Shown one piece after another: positions 1 through 7,684 of a DNA stretch of 54,819 nucleotides. Position 1 is the stretch's first letter, and each line of letters opens with the position of its first letter. The notes below the pieces were generated by a model. It had not been told where the DNA came from. It searched no databases and saw nothing but the letters and a program-made list of their open reading frames with translations. Source of the stretch: Acidiphilium iwatense (GTDB lineage Bacteria; Pseudomonadota; Alphaproteobacteria; Acetobacterales; Acetobacteraceae); assembly GCF_021556475.1 (NCBI RefSeq), contig NZ_JAKGBZ010000023.1, positions 1 to 54,819 of the forward strand, read 5' to 3'. The translations under genes were made by a program, and so were the position numbers.

Positions 1-110
1 AGCAGGCTCTGGCCGACAATTACTGGGGCGATGGGGCGACGACCCTGGAATGGACCGTGCCGTCCCCCGCGCCGCACCACACCTTCGAGGATGTTCCGGT
101 GATCCGATGA
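1..110 (+). CDS. ctaD: Cytochrome c oxidase subunit I, C-terminal fragment
   Basis: This is the last 36 codons (35 residues) of a gene that begins before the window; the frame opens at base 3 and stops at TGA 108-110. The translation ends in [20 protein letters not shown], the typical tail of aa3-type oxidase subunit I, which follows the last membrane helix. The protein is the catalytic heme a/a3-CuB subunit of the terminal oxidase in the cytoplasmic membrane. Its stop codon overlaps the ctaB start (ATGA), as expected in a cta operon. The catalytic part is not visible here. Confidence 0.9.
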   Translation, partial: QALADNYWGDGATTLEWTVPSPAPHHTFEDVPVIR

Positions 111-1066
111 GGTCGTCGCCAGCAGCCATCTTCCGTCAGGGCGCTGTCGCGGGCGAGTCCGTTCTCGCGGATTCGGTGCTGCTGGGCGCGACGACGGCGG
201 ATTGGATCGCGCTGCTCAAGCCGCGCGTGATGGTTCTGGTGGTGTTCACCGGGATCGTCGGGCTGCTGCTGGCGCCGGGCGGGATCAATCCGGTGCTCGG
301 CTTCGCCGCGATTCTGTGCATCGCGGTGGCGGCGGGTGCGGCGGGGGCGATCAATATGTGGTACGACCGCGATATCGACGCGATCATGCGGCGCACCGCC
401 AAACGGCCGATTCCGGCCGGGCGGATCGCGCCGGGCGGCGCGCTGAGCTTCGGGGTGGCGCTGTCGTTCTTCTCGGTGCTGGTGATGTGGCTCGCGACCA
501 ACCTTCTGGCGGCGGCGCTGCTGGCGGGGTCGATCGGGTTTTACGTGTTCGTCTACACCATGGGGCTGAAGCGCCGGACGCCACAGAATATCGTGATCGG
601 CGGGGCGGCGGGCGCGTTTCCGCCGGTGATCGGCTGGGCGGCGGTGACCGGGCATGTCGGCCTGCTGCCGGTTCTGCTGTTCGCGATCATTTTCTTCTGG
701 ACGCCGCCGCATTTCTGGTCGCTTTCGCTGTTCGCCTCGGCCGATTACGAGCGCGCCGGGGTGCCGATGCTGCCGGTGGTGGCCGGGGCGCGAAAAACCC
801 GGCTCGCGGTGATGCGCTATACGCTGTGGCTGGTACCCATTTCGCTGCTGCCTTTCGTGCTGCATCTGGCCGGGCCGGTCTATGGCGCGAGCGCCATGAT
901 GCTCGGCCTCGCCTTCGTCTGGTATGCGTGGCGGGTGATGCGCGACGCACAGGATGCCACCGGCGTCAGCCTGACGCGCGACGCGCCGGCCAGGGCGGCG
1001 TTCAAATACTCGATCCTGTACCTGTTCCTGATTTTCGGCGCCCTGGTGCTGGACCGGCTGGTATGA
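107..1066 (+). CDS. ctaB: Protoheme IX farnesyltransferase (heme O synthase)
   Basis: This membrane prenyltransferase attaches the farnesyl chain to heme b, giving heme O, the first step toward the heme a of the oxidase encoded just upstream. The 319-residue UbiA-type protein is multi-spanning and starts with [14 protein letters not shown]. It carries the first Asp-rich motif [15 protein letters not shown] and a second conserved loop near [13 protein letters not shown]. The ATG at 107 overlaps the ctaD stop and gives the usual family length. The frame is open 57 nt further upstream, but that stretch is ctaD coding sequence. The stop overlaps the coxF start, so translational coupling is likely. 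Confidence 0.95.
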   Translation: MRSSPAAIFRQGAVAGESVLADSVLLGATTADWIALLKPRVMVLVVFTGIVGLLLAPGGINPVLGFAAILCIAVAAGAAGAINMWYDRDIDAIMRRTAKRPIPAGRIAPGGALSFGVALSFFSVLVMWLATNLLAAALLAGSIGFYVFVYTMGLKRRTPQNIVIGGAAGAFPPVIGWAAVTGHVGLLPVLLFAIIFFWTPPHFWSLSLFASADYERAGVPMLPVVAGARKTRLAVMRYTLWLVPISLLPFVLHLAGPVYGASAMMLGLAFVWYAWRVMRDAQDATGVSLTRDAPARAAFKYSILYLFLIFGALVLDRLV

Positions 1067-1230
1067 CCGACCCGATCGTCGACATGCATTGGACACCGGA
1101 GCAGAAGGCCGAATTCGTGCGCCGGCGGCGCGGACGCAACTGGGCGCTGCTCGGCGCGCTGGTGGCGCTGTGCCTGCTGATCTATGCGATCGCGGTGGTG
1201 AAGCTGTTGCATAGCGGGCATATGTGGTGA
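1063..1230 (+). CDS. coxF: CoxF-like small membrane protein
   Basis: A 55-residue protein with a charged N-terminal part ([12 protein letters not shown]) followed by one membrane segment ([23 protein letters not shown]). Small single-span proteins of this type (CoxF) sit between ctaB and the Cox11 gene in alphaproteobacterial cytochrome oxidase operons. Their precise role in oxidase biogenesis is not established. The start overlaps the ctaB stop (ATGA). The next gene is ctaE, 34 bases downstream; the Cox11 gene often found in this position is absent. Assignment rests on size, topology and position. Confidence 0.8.
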   Translation: MTDPIVDMHWTPEQKAEFVRRRRGRNWALLGALVALCLLIYAIAVVKLLHSGHMW

Positions 1231-1264
1231 AACGAAATCTGGGCGGTTCTGGGAGGATCGAGGA

Positions 1265-2116
1265 ATGAGCGGTGAACTTCATACGGCGGAAGGGCAGATC
1301 GCGGGGCGCGTGCCGCACCCGTATCATCTGGTCGAGCCCAGCATCTGGCCGGTATGCGGCGCCGTCTCCGCGATCCTGATCGCCACCGGGATCATTTTCG
1401 TCGCCCACTACAACGATTACTGGTTCCTGATCGCGGGTATGATCGGCGCCTTTACCACCATGTATGTCTGGTGGCGCGACGTGATCGCGGAAACCCGCAC
1501 CCCCGGCCTGCACAAGCTGATCACCCAGATCGGGCTGCGCTACGGCATGGCGCTGTTCATCACCTCGGAGGTGATGTTCTTCGTCTCGTTTTTCTGGGCC
1601 TATTTCAACTTCTTCTTCTTCCCGGCCCATATGGGCTACATGCATGTCGCGGTCTGGCCGCCGCAGCACATCACCACCATCGATCCGTTCGCGGTGCCGC
1701 TGTTCAACACCATGGTGCTGCTGCTGTCGGGCACCACGATCACCTGGGCGCATCACGCACTGATCGAGGACGACCGGCGCGGGCTCATCATGGGGCTCGC
1801 CTGCACCGTGCTGCTCGGGCTGACCTTCCTCGCCGGACAGACCTACGAATACACCCACTCGCCGTTCAACTTCTATCATGGCGGGATTTTCCCCTCGGTG
1901 TTTTTCATCGCGACCGGGTTTCACGGGTTTCACGTGATCGTCGGCACCTCGTTCCTGATCGTGAATTTCTTCCGTGCGGTGAAGGGGCAGTTCAGCGTCA
2001 AGCGGCATTTCGGCTTCGAGGCGGCGGCCTGGTACTGGCACTTCGTCGACGTGGTGTGGCTGTTCCTGTTCGTCTGCATCTATTATTTCGGCCGCAGCGC
2101 GATCACCGCCGCCTAG
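1265..2116 (+). CDS. ctaE: Cytochrome c oxidase subunit III
   Basis: A 283-residue subunit III of the aa3-type oxidase, with seven predicted membrane helices. Family segments visible include HPYHLVEPSIWP, MALFITSEVMFFVSFFWAYF, LLSGTTITWAHHAL, GQTYEYTHSPF and YWHFVDVVWLFLFVCIYY. This subunit stabilises the catalytic core and probably shapes oxygen access; it is not catalytic. The ATG at 1265 follows GGAGG with good spacing. The TAG stop (2114-2116) forms the first bases of a paired-hairpin repeat that separates this gene from surf1. Confidence 0.96.
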   Translation: MSGELHTAEGQIAGRVPHPYHLVEPSIWPVCGAVSAILIATGIIFVAHYNDYWFLIAGMIGAFTTMYVWWRDVIAETRTPGLHKLITQIGLRYGMALFITSEVMFFVSFFWAYFNFFFFPAHMGYMHVAVWPPQHITTIDPFAVPLFNTMVLLLSGTTITWAHHALIEDDRRGLIMGLACTVLLGLTFLAGQTYEYTHSPFNFYHGGIFPSVFFIATGFHGFHVIVGTSFLIVNFFRAVKGQFSVKRHFGFEAAAWYWHFVDVVWLFLFVCIYYFGRSAITAA

Positions 2117-2275
2117 TGTGGTGGTTCTGAAGTTCTTGCGCATATGCGGCGGCGCTTTTTAGGAACTTCAGAACCAAAAACCACACTAGAATCATATACT
2201 TGCTAGTGTCCTTTCGATTCGGAAGTTCGTATGGTGCGGGTTTGACGATAGCGAACTTCCGAATCGGGACACTAG
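2114..2275 (+). repeat. Paired-hairpin repeat element, copy A
   Basis: Two consecutive inverted repeats fill the ctaE-surf1 gap. Hairpin 1: outer arms TAGTGTGG (2114-2121) and CCACACTA (2181-2188); inner arms GGTTCTGAAGTTC (2123-2135) and GAACTTCAGAACC (2163-2175). Hairpin 2: outer arms CTAGTGTCC (2203-2211) and GGACACTAG (2267-2275); inner arms CGATTCGGAAGTTCG (2215-2229) and CGAACTTCCGAATCG (2252-2266). The same architecture with compensated base changes recurs at 19044-19208. There is no U-tract, so it is not a standard terminator. It could be a non-autonomous mobile element or a processing or attenuation structure. Confidence 0.85.
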
Positions 2276-2279
2276 TCCC

Positions 2280-2996
2280 GTGATCGGTCGGGGGCTGCCG
2301 CGCGCGCCCCGGCGGCGCCTGATCGGGATGGGGATGTTCAGTTTCGTCTCGTTCTGGCTGCTGATCGCGCTCGGGGTCTGGCAGGTGCATCGCTGGCACC
2401 ACAAGGACCGGGTGCAGCGGCGGATCGACGCGGCGCAACTGGCCCCGCCGGTGCCGCTGCCATCGCATCCCACGCCCTATCAGAAGGTCGCGATCGCCGG
2501 GCACTGGATCGCCGGTCGCGCGGCGTTCTTCGGCGATCAGGTGCGCAACTCGGTGGCCGGGCCGGTGCGGGGCGCGCAGCTCGTCATGCCGTTCCGGCGC
2601 GACAATGGCGATGTGGTGATGGTCGATCTCGGCTGGGTTCCGGGCACGGCGCCCAAGCCGGTGCCGGTGCCGGCCGGACCGACCCAGGTTTCGGGCTACG
2701 TGCAGGCGGCACAGAAGCCCGGCCTGTTCAGCGCACAGGATAACGTGGCGGGACGCATTTTCTACACGCTCGACCCGAGGCGGATCGGCGCCGGGCTCGG
2801 TTTGAATCGCGTGGCCGATTTCACCCTGATCGTGGTGGGGCCCAAGCCGCTTGCCGGCGGACCGGTGCCGGCGCCGCGCCTGCCGCACCCGCCCAACAAT
2901 TCCGAGCAATACGCACTGACCTGGTTCGGGCTTGCCATGGTCGTGGTGTTCGAGTTTTTCTTCTACGCCCGCAAACAGCTTGGAGAGAGTTCATGA
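2280..2996 (+). CDS. SURF1 family oxidase assembly protein
   Basis: SURF1 proteins aid heme a insertion and assembly of cytochrome c oxidase. This 238-residue protein has the family layout: an N-terminal helix (FVSFWLLIALGVWQVHRW), a periplasmic domain with PYQKVAIAGHWI and VDLGWVP, and a C-terminal helix (YALTWFGLAMVVVFEFFFYA). The GTG at 2280 lies just after copy A of the paired-hairpin repeat; ATG 2328 is an alternative but would leave almost no N-terminal region before the helix. It closes the visible oxidase operon and overlaps the next gene by ATGA. Confidence 0.9.
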   Translation: MIGRGLPRAPRRRLIGMGMFSFVSFWLLIALGVWQVHRWHHKDRVQRRIDAAQLAPPVPLPSHPTPYQKVAIAGHWIAGRAAFFGDQVRNSVAGPVRGAQLVMPFRRDNGDVVMVDLGWVPGTAPKPVPVPAGPTQVSGYVQAAQKPGLFSAQDNVAGRIFYTLDPRRIGAGLGLNRVADFTLIVVGPKPLAGGPVPAPRLPHPPNNSEQYALTWFGLAMVVVFEFFFYARKQLGESS

Positions 2997-4486
2997 CCGA
3001 CGCCTATGACCGCCTGACCCGGCGCTTCGCCCGGATGGCGACGGTCGAGGAGGCCGTTGCGATGCTCGGCTGGGACGAGGCGGCGGTGATGCCGGATGGC
3101 GGCGCCGAGGCGCGGGCGGATCAGCTCGCCACATTGTCCGGCATCGCGCACGGAATGCTGGTGGAACCGGAGGTCGCCGCCGATCTCGCCGTCGCCGAAG
3201 CCGCGCCTCCCGCGGATGATGCGGCGCGGCGCAACCTCGCGCTGATGCGCCGCGCGCATCGCCAGGCGACGGCGGTACCGGGCGAGCTGGTCGAGGCGCT
3301 GGCGCGGCAATCCTCGACTTGCGAGAAAATCTGGCGCGCGGCGCGCAAGGCGGGCGATTTCGCGATGGTGGCAGGGCCGCTCGGCGAGCTGCTCGCGCTG
3401 GTGCGCGTGCAGGCTTCGGCGCTCGGCGCGGCGTTCGGGCTGGCGCCGTATGACGCGCTGATCGACCAGCATCAGCAAGGCGTGCTCGCCGGCGAGATCG
3501 CGCCGGTTTTCGCGCGCTACGAGGCGTTTCTGCGCGAGGCGCTGCCACGCGCCGAGGCGTTGCAGGCAAAGCGCGACGCCGCGCTGCCGGGTGCGGCGCC
3601 CTTTGCCGAATCGGTGCAGGAGGCGCTGTGCCGCCGGCTCGCGGCCGAGGCCGGGCTCGATTTCGCGCAGGCAAGACTCGACCGCTCGACCCATCCGTTC
3701 TGCGGCGGCACGCCGAGCGATATCCGCATCACCACCCGCTATGACGAAGCCGATTTTTGCTCCGCCCTGATGGGTGTTCTGCACGAAACCGGTCACGCCT
3801 TGTATGAAGCGGGCCTGCCGCGCGGGTTCGCGCGCCAGCCGGTGGGGTTCGCCGCCGGTATGGCGGCGCATGAAAGCCAGTCGCTGATCGTCGAGATGCA
3901 GGCGGCGCGGTCGGATGCGTATCTCGGTTTTCTCGGCCCGATGCTCGCCGAGGCGTTCGGCCAGGATGCGGCGGATTTTTCGCTGCCCCGGTTGAGTGCG
4001 CGGCTGCGCCATGTGACGCGCAGTTGCATCCGCGTCGAGGCCGACGAACTGACCTATCCGGCCCATGTCATTCTGCGGTTCCGGCTGGAGGCGGCGATGA
4101 TCGCCGGCGATCTCGCGGTGGCCGATCTGCCCGAGGCGTGGAACCAAGGGATGCGCGACCTGCTCGGCATCACCCCGCCGGACGATGCGCGCGGCTGCCT
4201 GCAGGACATCCACTGGTATTGCGGGACATTCGGCTATTTCCCGAGCTATACGCTTGGCGCGATGGCGGCGGCGCAACTGATGGCGGCGGCGCGGCGTGCG
4301 GTGCCGGATTTGGACTTGGCACTGGCGCGGGGCGATTTCTCGCCGCTGCTGGGTTGGCTGCGCGCGAATGTCCACGCCCATGGTGCGCGGTTCGGCTTCA
4401 ACGAGCTGCTCCGGCAAGCGACCGGCAAGATGCTCGACCCCGCCGATTTCGAGGCGCATCTGGCGGCGCGTTATTTGGTGGGGTGA
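2993..4486 (+). CDS. M32 family metallocarboxypeptidase (Taq type)
   Basis: A 497-residue cytoplasmic zinc carboxypeptidase that removes C-terminal residues from peptides. The zinc motif HETGH lies at residues 264-268 (GVLHETGHALYEAG), and the family segments IRITTRYDE, ADELTYPAHVILRF and YFPSYTLGAMAAAQLM are all present. Length is normal for the family. The start overlaps the surf1 stop (ATGA), so it is probably cotranscribed with the oxidase assembly genes, although a functional link is not obvious. No signal peptide is seen. Confidence 0.93.
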   Translation: MTDAYDRLTRRFARMATVEEAVAMLGWDEAAVMPDGGAEARADQLATLSGIAHGMLVEPEVAADLAVAEAAPPADDAARRNLALMRRAHRQATAVPGELVEALARQSSTCEKIWRAARKAGDFAMVAGPLGELLALVRVQASALGAAFGLAPYDALIDQHQQGVLAGEIAPVFARYEAFLREALPRAEALQAKRDAALPGAAPFAESVQEALCRRLAAEAGLDFAQARLDRSTHPFCGGTPSDIRITTRYDEADFCSALMGVLHETGHALYEAGLPRGFARQPVGFAAGMAAHESQSLIVEMQAARSDAYLGFLGPMLAEAFGQDAADFSLPRLSARLRHVTRSCIRVEADELTYPAHVILRFRLEAAMIAGDLAVADLPEAWNQGMRDLLGITPPDDARGCLQDIHWYCGTFGYFPSYTLGAMAAAQLMAAARRAVPDLDLALARGDFSPLLGWLRANVHAHGARFGFNELLRQATGKMLDPADFEAHLAARYLVG

Positions 4487-4513
4487 AAAAGAAAACCGCC
4501 GCACAAAGATCGC

Positions 4514-4554
4514 TTGACAAAATTCCATATCTCCAATATATTGGAAATATGGAA
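4514..4554 (+). promoter_or_regulatory. arsR promoter and 32-bp ArsR operator
   Basis: A near-consensus promoter is visible: TTGACA at 4514-4519, a 17-bp spacer, then TATATT at 4537-4542. A 32-bp palindrome at 4523-4554 (half-sites TTCCATATCTCCAATA and TATTGGAAATATGGAA, one mismatch) covers the -10 box, the predicted transcription start and the ATG at 4549. This predicts autorepression by the encoded ArsR and a leaderless message. The operator role is inferred from position and symmetry. Confidence 0.8.
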
Positions 4555-4929
4555 AAAACGCACGCTTTGGCAACCCTCGCGGCACTCGCGCAGGAAACCC
4601 GGCTCGATATCTTCCGCCTTCTGGTGCAGGCGGGACATGGAGGACTTCCCGTCGGGCAGATCGGAGAACGGCTCGGGTTGCCGTCGGCTACTCTGTCTTT
4701 CCATCTTGCCCAACTGAAGCAAGCGGGGCTGATCAGCTTTCATCGAAAAAGCCGCTCGCTGATTTATGCAGTCAATTATCCCGCGATGACCGGCCTGATG
4801 GATTACCTGGCCGAGAACTGCTGCCGTTTGGGGGATGGACGGGAAGCGTGCTGCCACGGCGCGTTGGGCGGGCCAGGGAGCGGGACCATCGAATCTTCGG
4901 CCAACATCGGAAAAGAGGTAAAGCCATGA
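4549..4929 (+). CDS. arsR: ArsR-family repressor, organoarsenical/metalloid-responsive type
   Basis: A 126-residue winged-helix repressor. The helix-turn-helix spans about residues 34-60 (VGQIGERLGLPSATLSFHLAQLKQAG), followed by the wing RKSRSLIYAVNY. Two vicinal cysteine pairs near the C-terminus (C91-C92 and C101-C102) are probable trivalent arsenical ligands. The ATG at 4549 sits about 7 nt after the -10 box with no clear Shine-Dalgarno, so a leaderless message is inferred. The stop overlaps the arsI start. Together with the downstream lyase this is an organoarsenical sensing and degradation pair. The region is less GC-rich than its neighbours, consistent with acquisition. Confidence 0.9.
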   Translation: MEKTHALATLAALAQETRLDIFRLLVQAGHGGLPVGQIGERLGLPSATLSFHLAQLKQAGLISFHRKSRSLIYAVNYPAMTGLMDYLAENCCRLGDGREACCHGALGGPGSGTIESSANIGKEVKP

Positions 4930-5417
4930 AGCGCTTGCACGTTCATGTGTCCGTTGATAATCTTGCCGCATCCATCCGGTTCTACAGTGCGGTTTTTGCG
5001 ACTGAGCCGGTGGTTGTGAAATCCGATTATGCGAAGTGGATGCTCGATGACCCGCGCGCCAACTTCGCGATTTCAACACGCGGCAGCCGAACCGGCCTCA
5101 ATCATCTGGGCATCCAGGTGGAGACGCCAGAGGAATTACAGGAGGTCTATGCCCGGCTTCAGCACGCCGAGAGACCCGTGTTCGAAGAAGGGCAGACGAT
5201 TTGCTGCTACGCCCGGTCGGAAAAGGCTTGGATTTCCGATCCGCAGGGTCTTCGGTGGGAGACCTTTCGCACCTATGGCGACAGCACGACCTATGGGAAT
5301 GATCCTGATCCCGAATCCATTCGAGTGGCGGTAGAGTCCAGCGCTTTACCGAAGACGTCGAACGATTCTTGCTGCGCATCGAAGCAGGAAACCGCGAACC
5401 GTCAAGCTGACGCATGA
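4926..5417 (+). CDS. arsI: ArsI-type C-As lyase (VOC superfamily dioxygenase)
   Basis: ArsI enzymes are Fe(II)-dependent extradiol-type dioxygenases that cleave the carbon-arsenic bond of trivalent organoarsenicals such as methylarsenite. This 163-residue protein starts MKRLHVHVSVDNLAASIRFY and has the vicinal pair C93-C94 (ICCYARSEKAW) that binds the arsenical. Likely metal ligands are H5, H60 (GLNHLG) and E112 (WETF). A second CC pair lies at 149-150. GAGGTAA precedes the ATG, which overlaps the arsR stop. No arsenite exporter, reductase or ArsM gene follows, so detoxification would depend on genes elsewhere. Confidence 0.9.
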   Translation: MKRLHVHVSVDNLAASIRFYSAVFATEPVVVKSDYAKWMLDDPRANFAISTRGSRTGLNHLGIQVETPEELQEVYARLQHAERPVFEEGQTICCYARSEKAWISDPQGLRWETFRTYGDSTTYGNDPDPESIRVAVESSALPKTSNDSCCASKQETANRQADA

Positions 5418-5616
5418 TGCCGCAGCCGATTTCCGGCTCGTCATTCTGCACGGGAACGTTAGCGCGCGACCTGCCGTGGGTTGATCTGCGATGTTATCAA
5501 GGGTTCGTCGTTCTCACGACGATTTGCCTCGCTTTTGTATTGCTGATCATTCTCCTCGACAGTTCGAGTGATTGAGATCGGCGGGGAGGGCGTTCTCCGG
5601 CGGCTGGGGCAAAAAA

Positions 5617-6513
5617 TCACGCGGCCTCGTGGCGGCGCAGTCCCGCCTGGAGCGAGCGGCGGGAGGTGGCGAGATGGGCGGCGAGAGCGCGTTTCGCCGC
5701 GTCCGCGCGGCCGGCGAGCAGCGCGTTCAGCACCGCGAGATGTTCGGCGATCGCGACCTTGCTGCGCTCGATCTCCTGATGCTTGTCCCACTGGTAATGG
5801 TAGTGGAACAGGAAGGAGACGATGTCGAAGAAATCATGGGCGAAGCGGTTCTTCAGCCTGCCGATGATCCACAGGTGAAAATCCCGGTCGAGCGCGGGGA
5901 ATTCGGAATAACGGCTGGTCAGGGCAGCCTCGATCGCGCGATGGCGCTCGATCAGCGCCTCGGTCGCCGCGCGGAAGGCCGGGTCCGGCGCGCGCGGAAT
6001 GCGCGCGATCGCCGCCATTTCGATCAGTTCGCGCATGTCGGCCACCTCGGCGGCGAAACCGGCATGGAATTCGCGCAGGGTCCAGCCGCCGCGCGGCTGT
6101 TTCGCGATGAGCCCGAAGCGGGAGAAGCCGATCAGGAATTCCCGCACCGAGACGGTGCTGGCATTGCTCTCGCGCGCGAGCTCGGCTTCGGAGAACACGT
6201 GGCCGGGGCGCCAGTCGCCCAGCAGCACGCGCTGCATGAATTCCCGCTCGATCAGTTCCTGCGGCCCGTCGGTTTCGGTTTCGGCGAAGTAGTCGCCTTG
6301 TTGAGGTTTTCGCCGCACGGCGAAGCCGGTCTCGCCGCGCGCCAGGATGCCGGTGCCGACGAAACGCTCGATCGCGTTGCGGATGGTGGTGCGGCTGACA
6401 TTGAATTGCCGGGCCAGCGCGCTGTCCGACGCGAGTATCGTGCCGTTCATCGTGGCGATATGGTCGAGCAGGGCATTGCTCGTGCGTTTGAGCAGGGTGT
6501 TCGGCTTGGCCAT
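5617..6513 (-). CDS. GntR/FadR-type regulator with two HTH segments
   Basis: A 298-residue regulator. An N-terminal HTH-like segment (residues about 14-60, DSALARQFNVSRTTIRNAIERFVGTGILAR) is followed by a second winged-HTH segment (about 85-145, SEAELARESNASTVSVREFLIGFSRFGL) and then an alpha-helical FCD-type ligand domain (about 150-290) with the R-x-x-E start MRELIEMAAIARI. Typical FadR-family proteins have one HTH and 220-250 residues, so this one is longer. It is divergent from the LysR gene at 6715. The effector is unknown; FCD proteins usually sense small carboxylates. Confidence 0.85.
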   Translation of the reverse strand: MAKPNTLLKRTSNALLDHIATMNGTILASDSALARQFNVSRTTIRNAIERFVGTGILARGETGFAVRRKPQQGDYFAETETDGPQELIEREFMQRVLLGDWRPGHVFSEAELARESNASTVSVREFLIGFSRFGLIAKQPRGGWTLREFHAGFAAEVADMRELIEMAAIARIPRAPDPAFRAATEALIERHRAIEAALTSRYSEFPALDRDFHLWIIGRLKNRFAHDFFDIVSFLFHYHYQWDKHQEIERSKVAIAEHLAVLNALLAGRADAAKRALAAHLATSRRSLQAGLRRHEAA

Positions 6514-6635
6514 GGGTCAGGGTCGCCCGGCGATCCGGCGGAGCAGGGGCAAATTTCTCAAGACGTTCTCCTATTATTATCGGCCCGTTACGAGCATCAT
6601 CCATTTAGCCAGTTCCGCCATCCGGGACCAGTATT

Positions 6636-6653
6636 TATTCGCAAAAACGAATA
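6636..6653. promoter_or_regulatory. Candidate LysR-type operator
   Basis: The 201-bp divergent gap between the GntR and LysR genes holds an exact inverted repeat TATTCG-CAAAAA-CGAATA. It contains the T-N11-A pattern typical of LysR-type boxes and lies 61 bp upstream of the LysR start codon. Binding by the adjacent LysR protein is inferred from position and symmetry. Confidence 0.5.
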
Positions 6654-6714
6654 GTGACGGACGCGACCCGCTTCCATGCTTGCCGGGACGCAAGACAGGC
6701 TCTACCGGAACATC

Positions 6715-7617
6715 ATGACGCTGGAGCAGTTGCGGATTTTCGTCGCGGTGGCCGAGCGCGAGCACGTGACCCGCGCGGCCGAGGCGCTTGATCTGACCCA
6801 GTCTGCCGCGTCCGGCGCGATCGCGGCGCTGGAGCGCGAATTCGGCACCAAATTGTTCCACCGGGTCGGGCGCGGCATCGCCCTGACCGAGGCCGGGCGG
6901 GTGTTTCTCGGCGAGGCGCGGGCGATCCTCAAGCGCGCCGAGGCGGCTTCGGCGGCGATGCGCGAATTGTCCGGCCTCGCGCGCGGGCGGCTCGCGATCA
7001 AGGCGAGCCAGACCATCGCCAATCATTTCCTGCCGCTGCATCTGGTCGCGTTTCATCGCGCCTATCCGGGGGTCAATCTCGCGGTGTCGGTCGGCAATTC
7101 GGCGCAGGTGGCGCAGGCGATCATCGAGGGATCGGTCGAGCTCGGCTTCGTCGAAGGGCCGGGTGAGAGCCTGAACAACCCGCTGATCGCCGCCGAGCTG
7201 ATCGCACAGGACCGGTTGGTTCTGGTGGTCGCTTCCGGGCATCCATGGGCCGGGCGGAACGGTCTGGGCGCGCGCGATCTCGCCGCCGGGCGCTGGGTGC
7301 TGCGCGAGGACGGCTCAGGCACCCGCGCGGTGTTCATCGACGCGATCGCGGCGCTCGGCGTGCCCTATGCGCAGCTCGATATCGCGATCGAACTGCCATC
7401 GAACGAGGCGGTGCTCGCGGCGGTGATCGGCGGGGCGGGAGCGACCGTGCTGTCGGAGAGCGTGTGCGCCGATAGCATCGCCTCGGGGCGGCTGGCCAGG
7501 GTCGAGCTGCCGGTGCAGAGCCGGCCCTATTACGCGGTGCAGCATGTCGATCGCTATCGCTCGCGCGCGGTCGCCGCCCTGCTCGGGATGCTGCGCGAGG
7601 CGGAAACGCGAGTATAA
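6715..7617 (+). CDS. LysR-family transcriptional regulator
   Basis: A 300-residue LysR regulator. The N-terminal winged HTH (residues 1-60) reads MTLEQLRIFVAVAEREHVTRAAEALDLTQSAASGAIAALE and is followed by a linker helix and a type-2 periplasmic-binding fold (about 90-295). The ATG at 6715 was chosen because the family starts almost directly with the HTH; an in-frame ATG at 6676 would add 13 atypical residues. The neighbours are a divergent GntR gene and the convergent hemF, so the target is not evident. The effector is unknown. Confidence 0.9.
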   Translation: MTLEQLRIFVAVAEREHVTRAAEALDLTQSAASGAIAALEREFGTKLFHRVGRGIALTEAGRVFLGEARAILKRAEAASAAMRELSGLARGRLAIKASQTIANHFLPLHLVAFHRAYPGVNLAVSVGNSAQVAQAIIEGSVELGFVEGPGESLNNPLIAAELIAQDRLVLVVASGHPWAGRNGLGARDLAAGRWVLREDGSGTRAVFIDAIAALGVPYAQLDIAIELPSNEAVLAAVIGGAGATVLSESVCADSIASGRLARVELPVQSRPYYAVQHVDRYRSRAVAALLGMLREAETRV

Positions 7618-7643
7618 ATAACCTTACGTCAGAACAACTGCCA

Positions 7644-7663
7644 TTTGTTTCACGTGAAACAAA
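7644..7663. other. parS: parS centromere site (ParB binding)
   Basis: The 20-bp perfect palindrome TTTGTTTCACGTGAAACAAA contains the complete 16-bp ParB consensus TGTTTCACGTGAAACA. It lies in the gap between the convergent LysR and hemF genes. An identical 20-mer is at 39742-39761. parS sites cluster near the replication origin in most bacteria and nucleate the ParB-CTP partition complex. Confidence 0.95.
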
Positions 7664-7684
7664 GCATACCGATCCTGTCCTATT

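Noticed and set aside
1927-1937. GTTTCACGTGA inside ctaE as a third parS
   Set aside because: Only 11 bases match the 16-bp consensus and they are explained by the codons for the FHVIVG segment.
20-2143. Long minus-strand open frame covering ctaB and ctaE
   Set aside because: Antisense shadow of high-GC genes: Arg/His/Gln-rich with no domain, while the plus strand has clear ctaB, coxF and ctaE.
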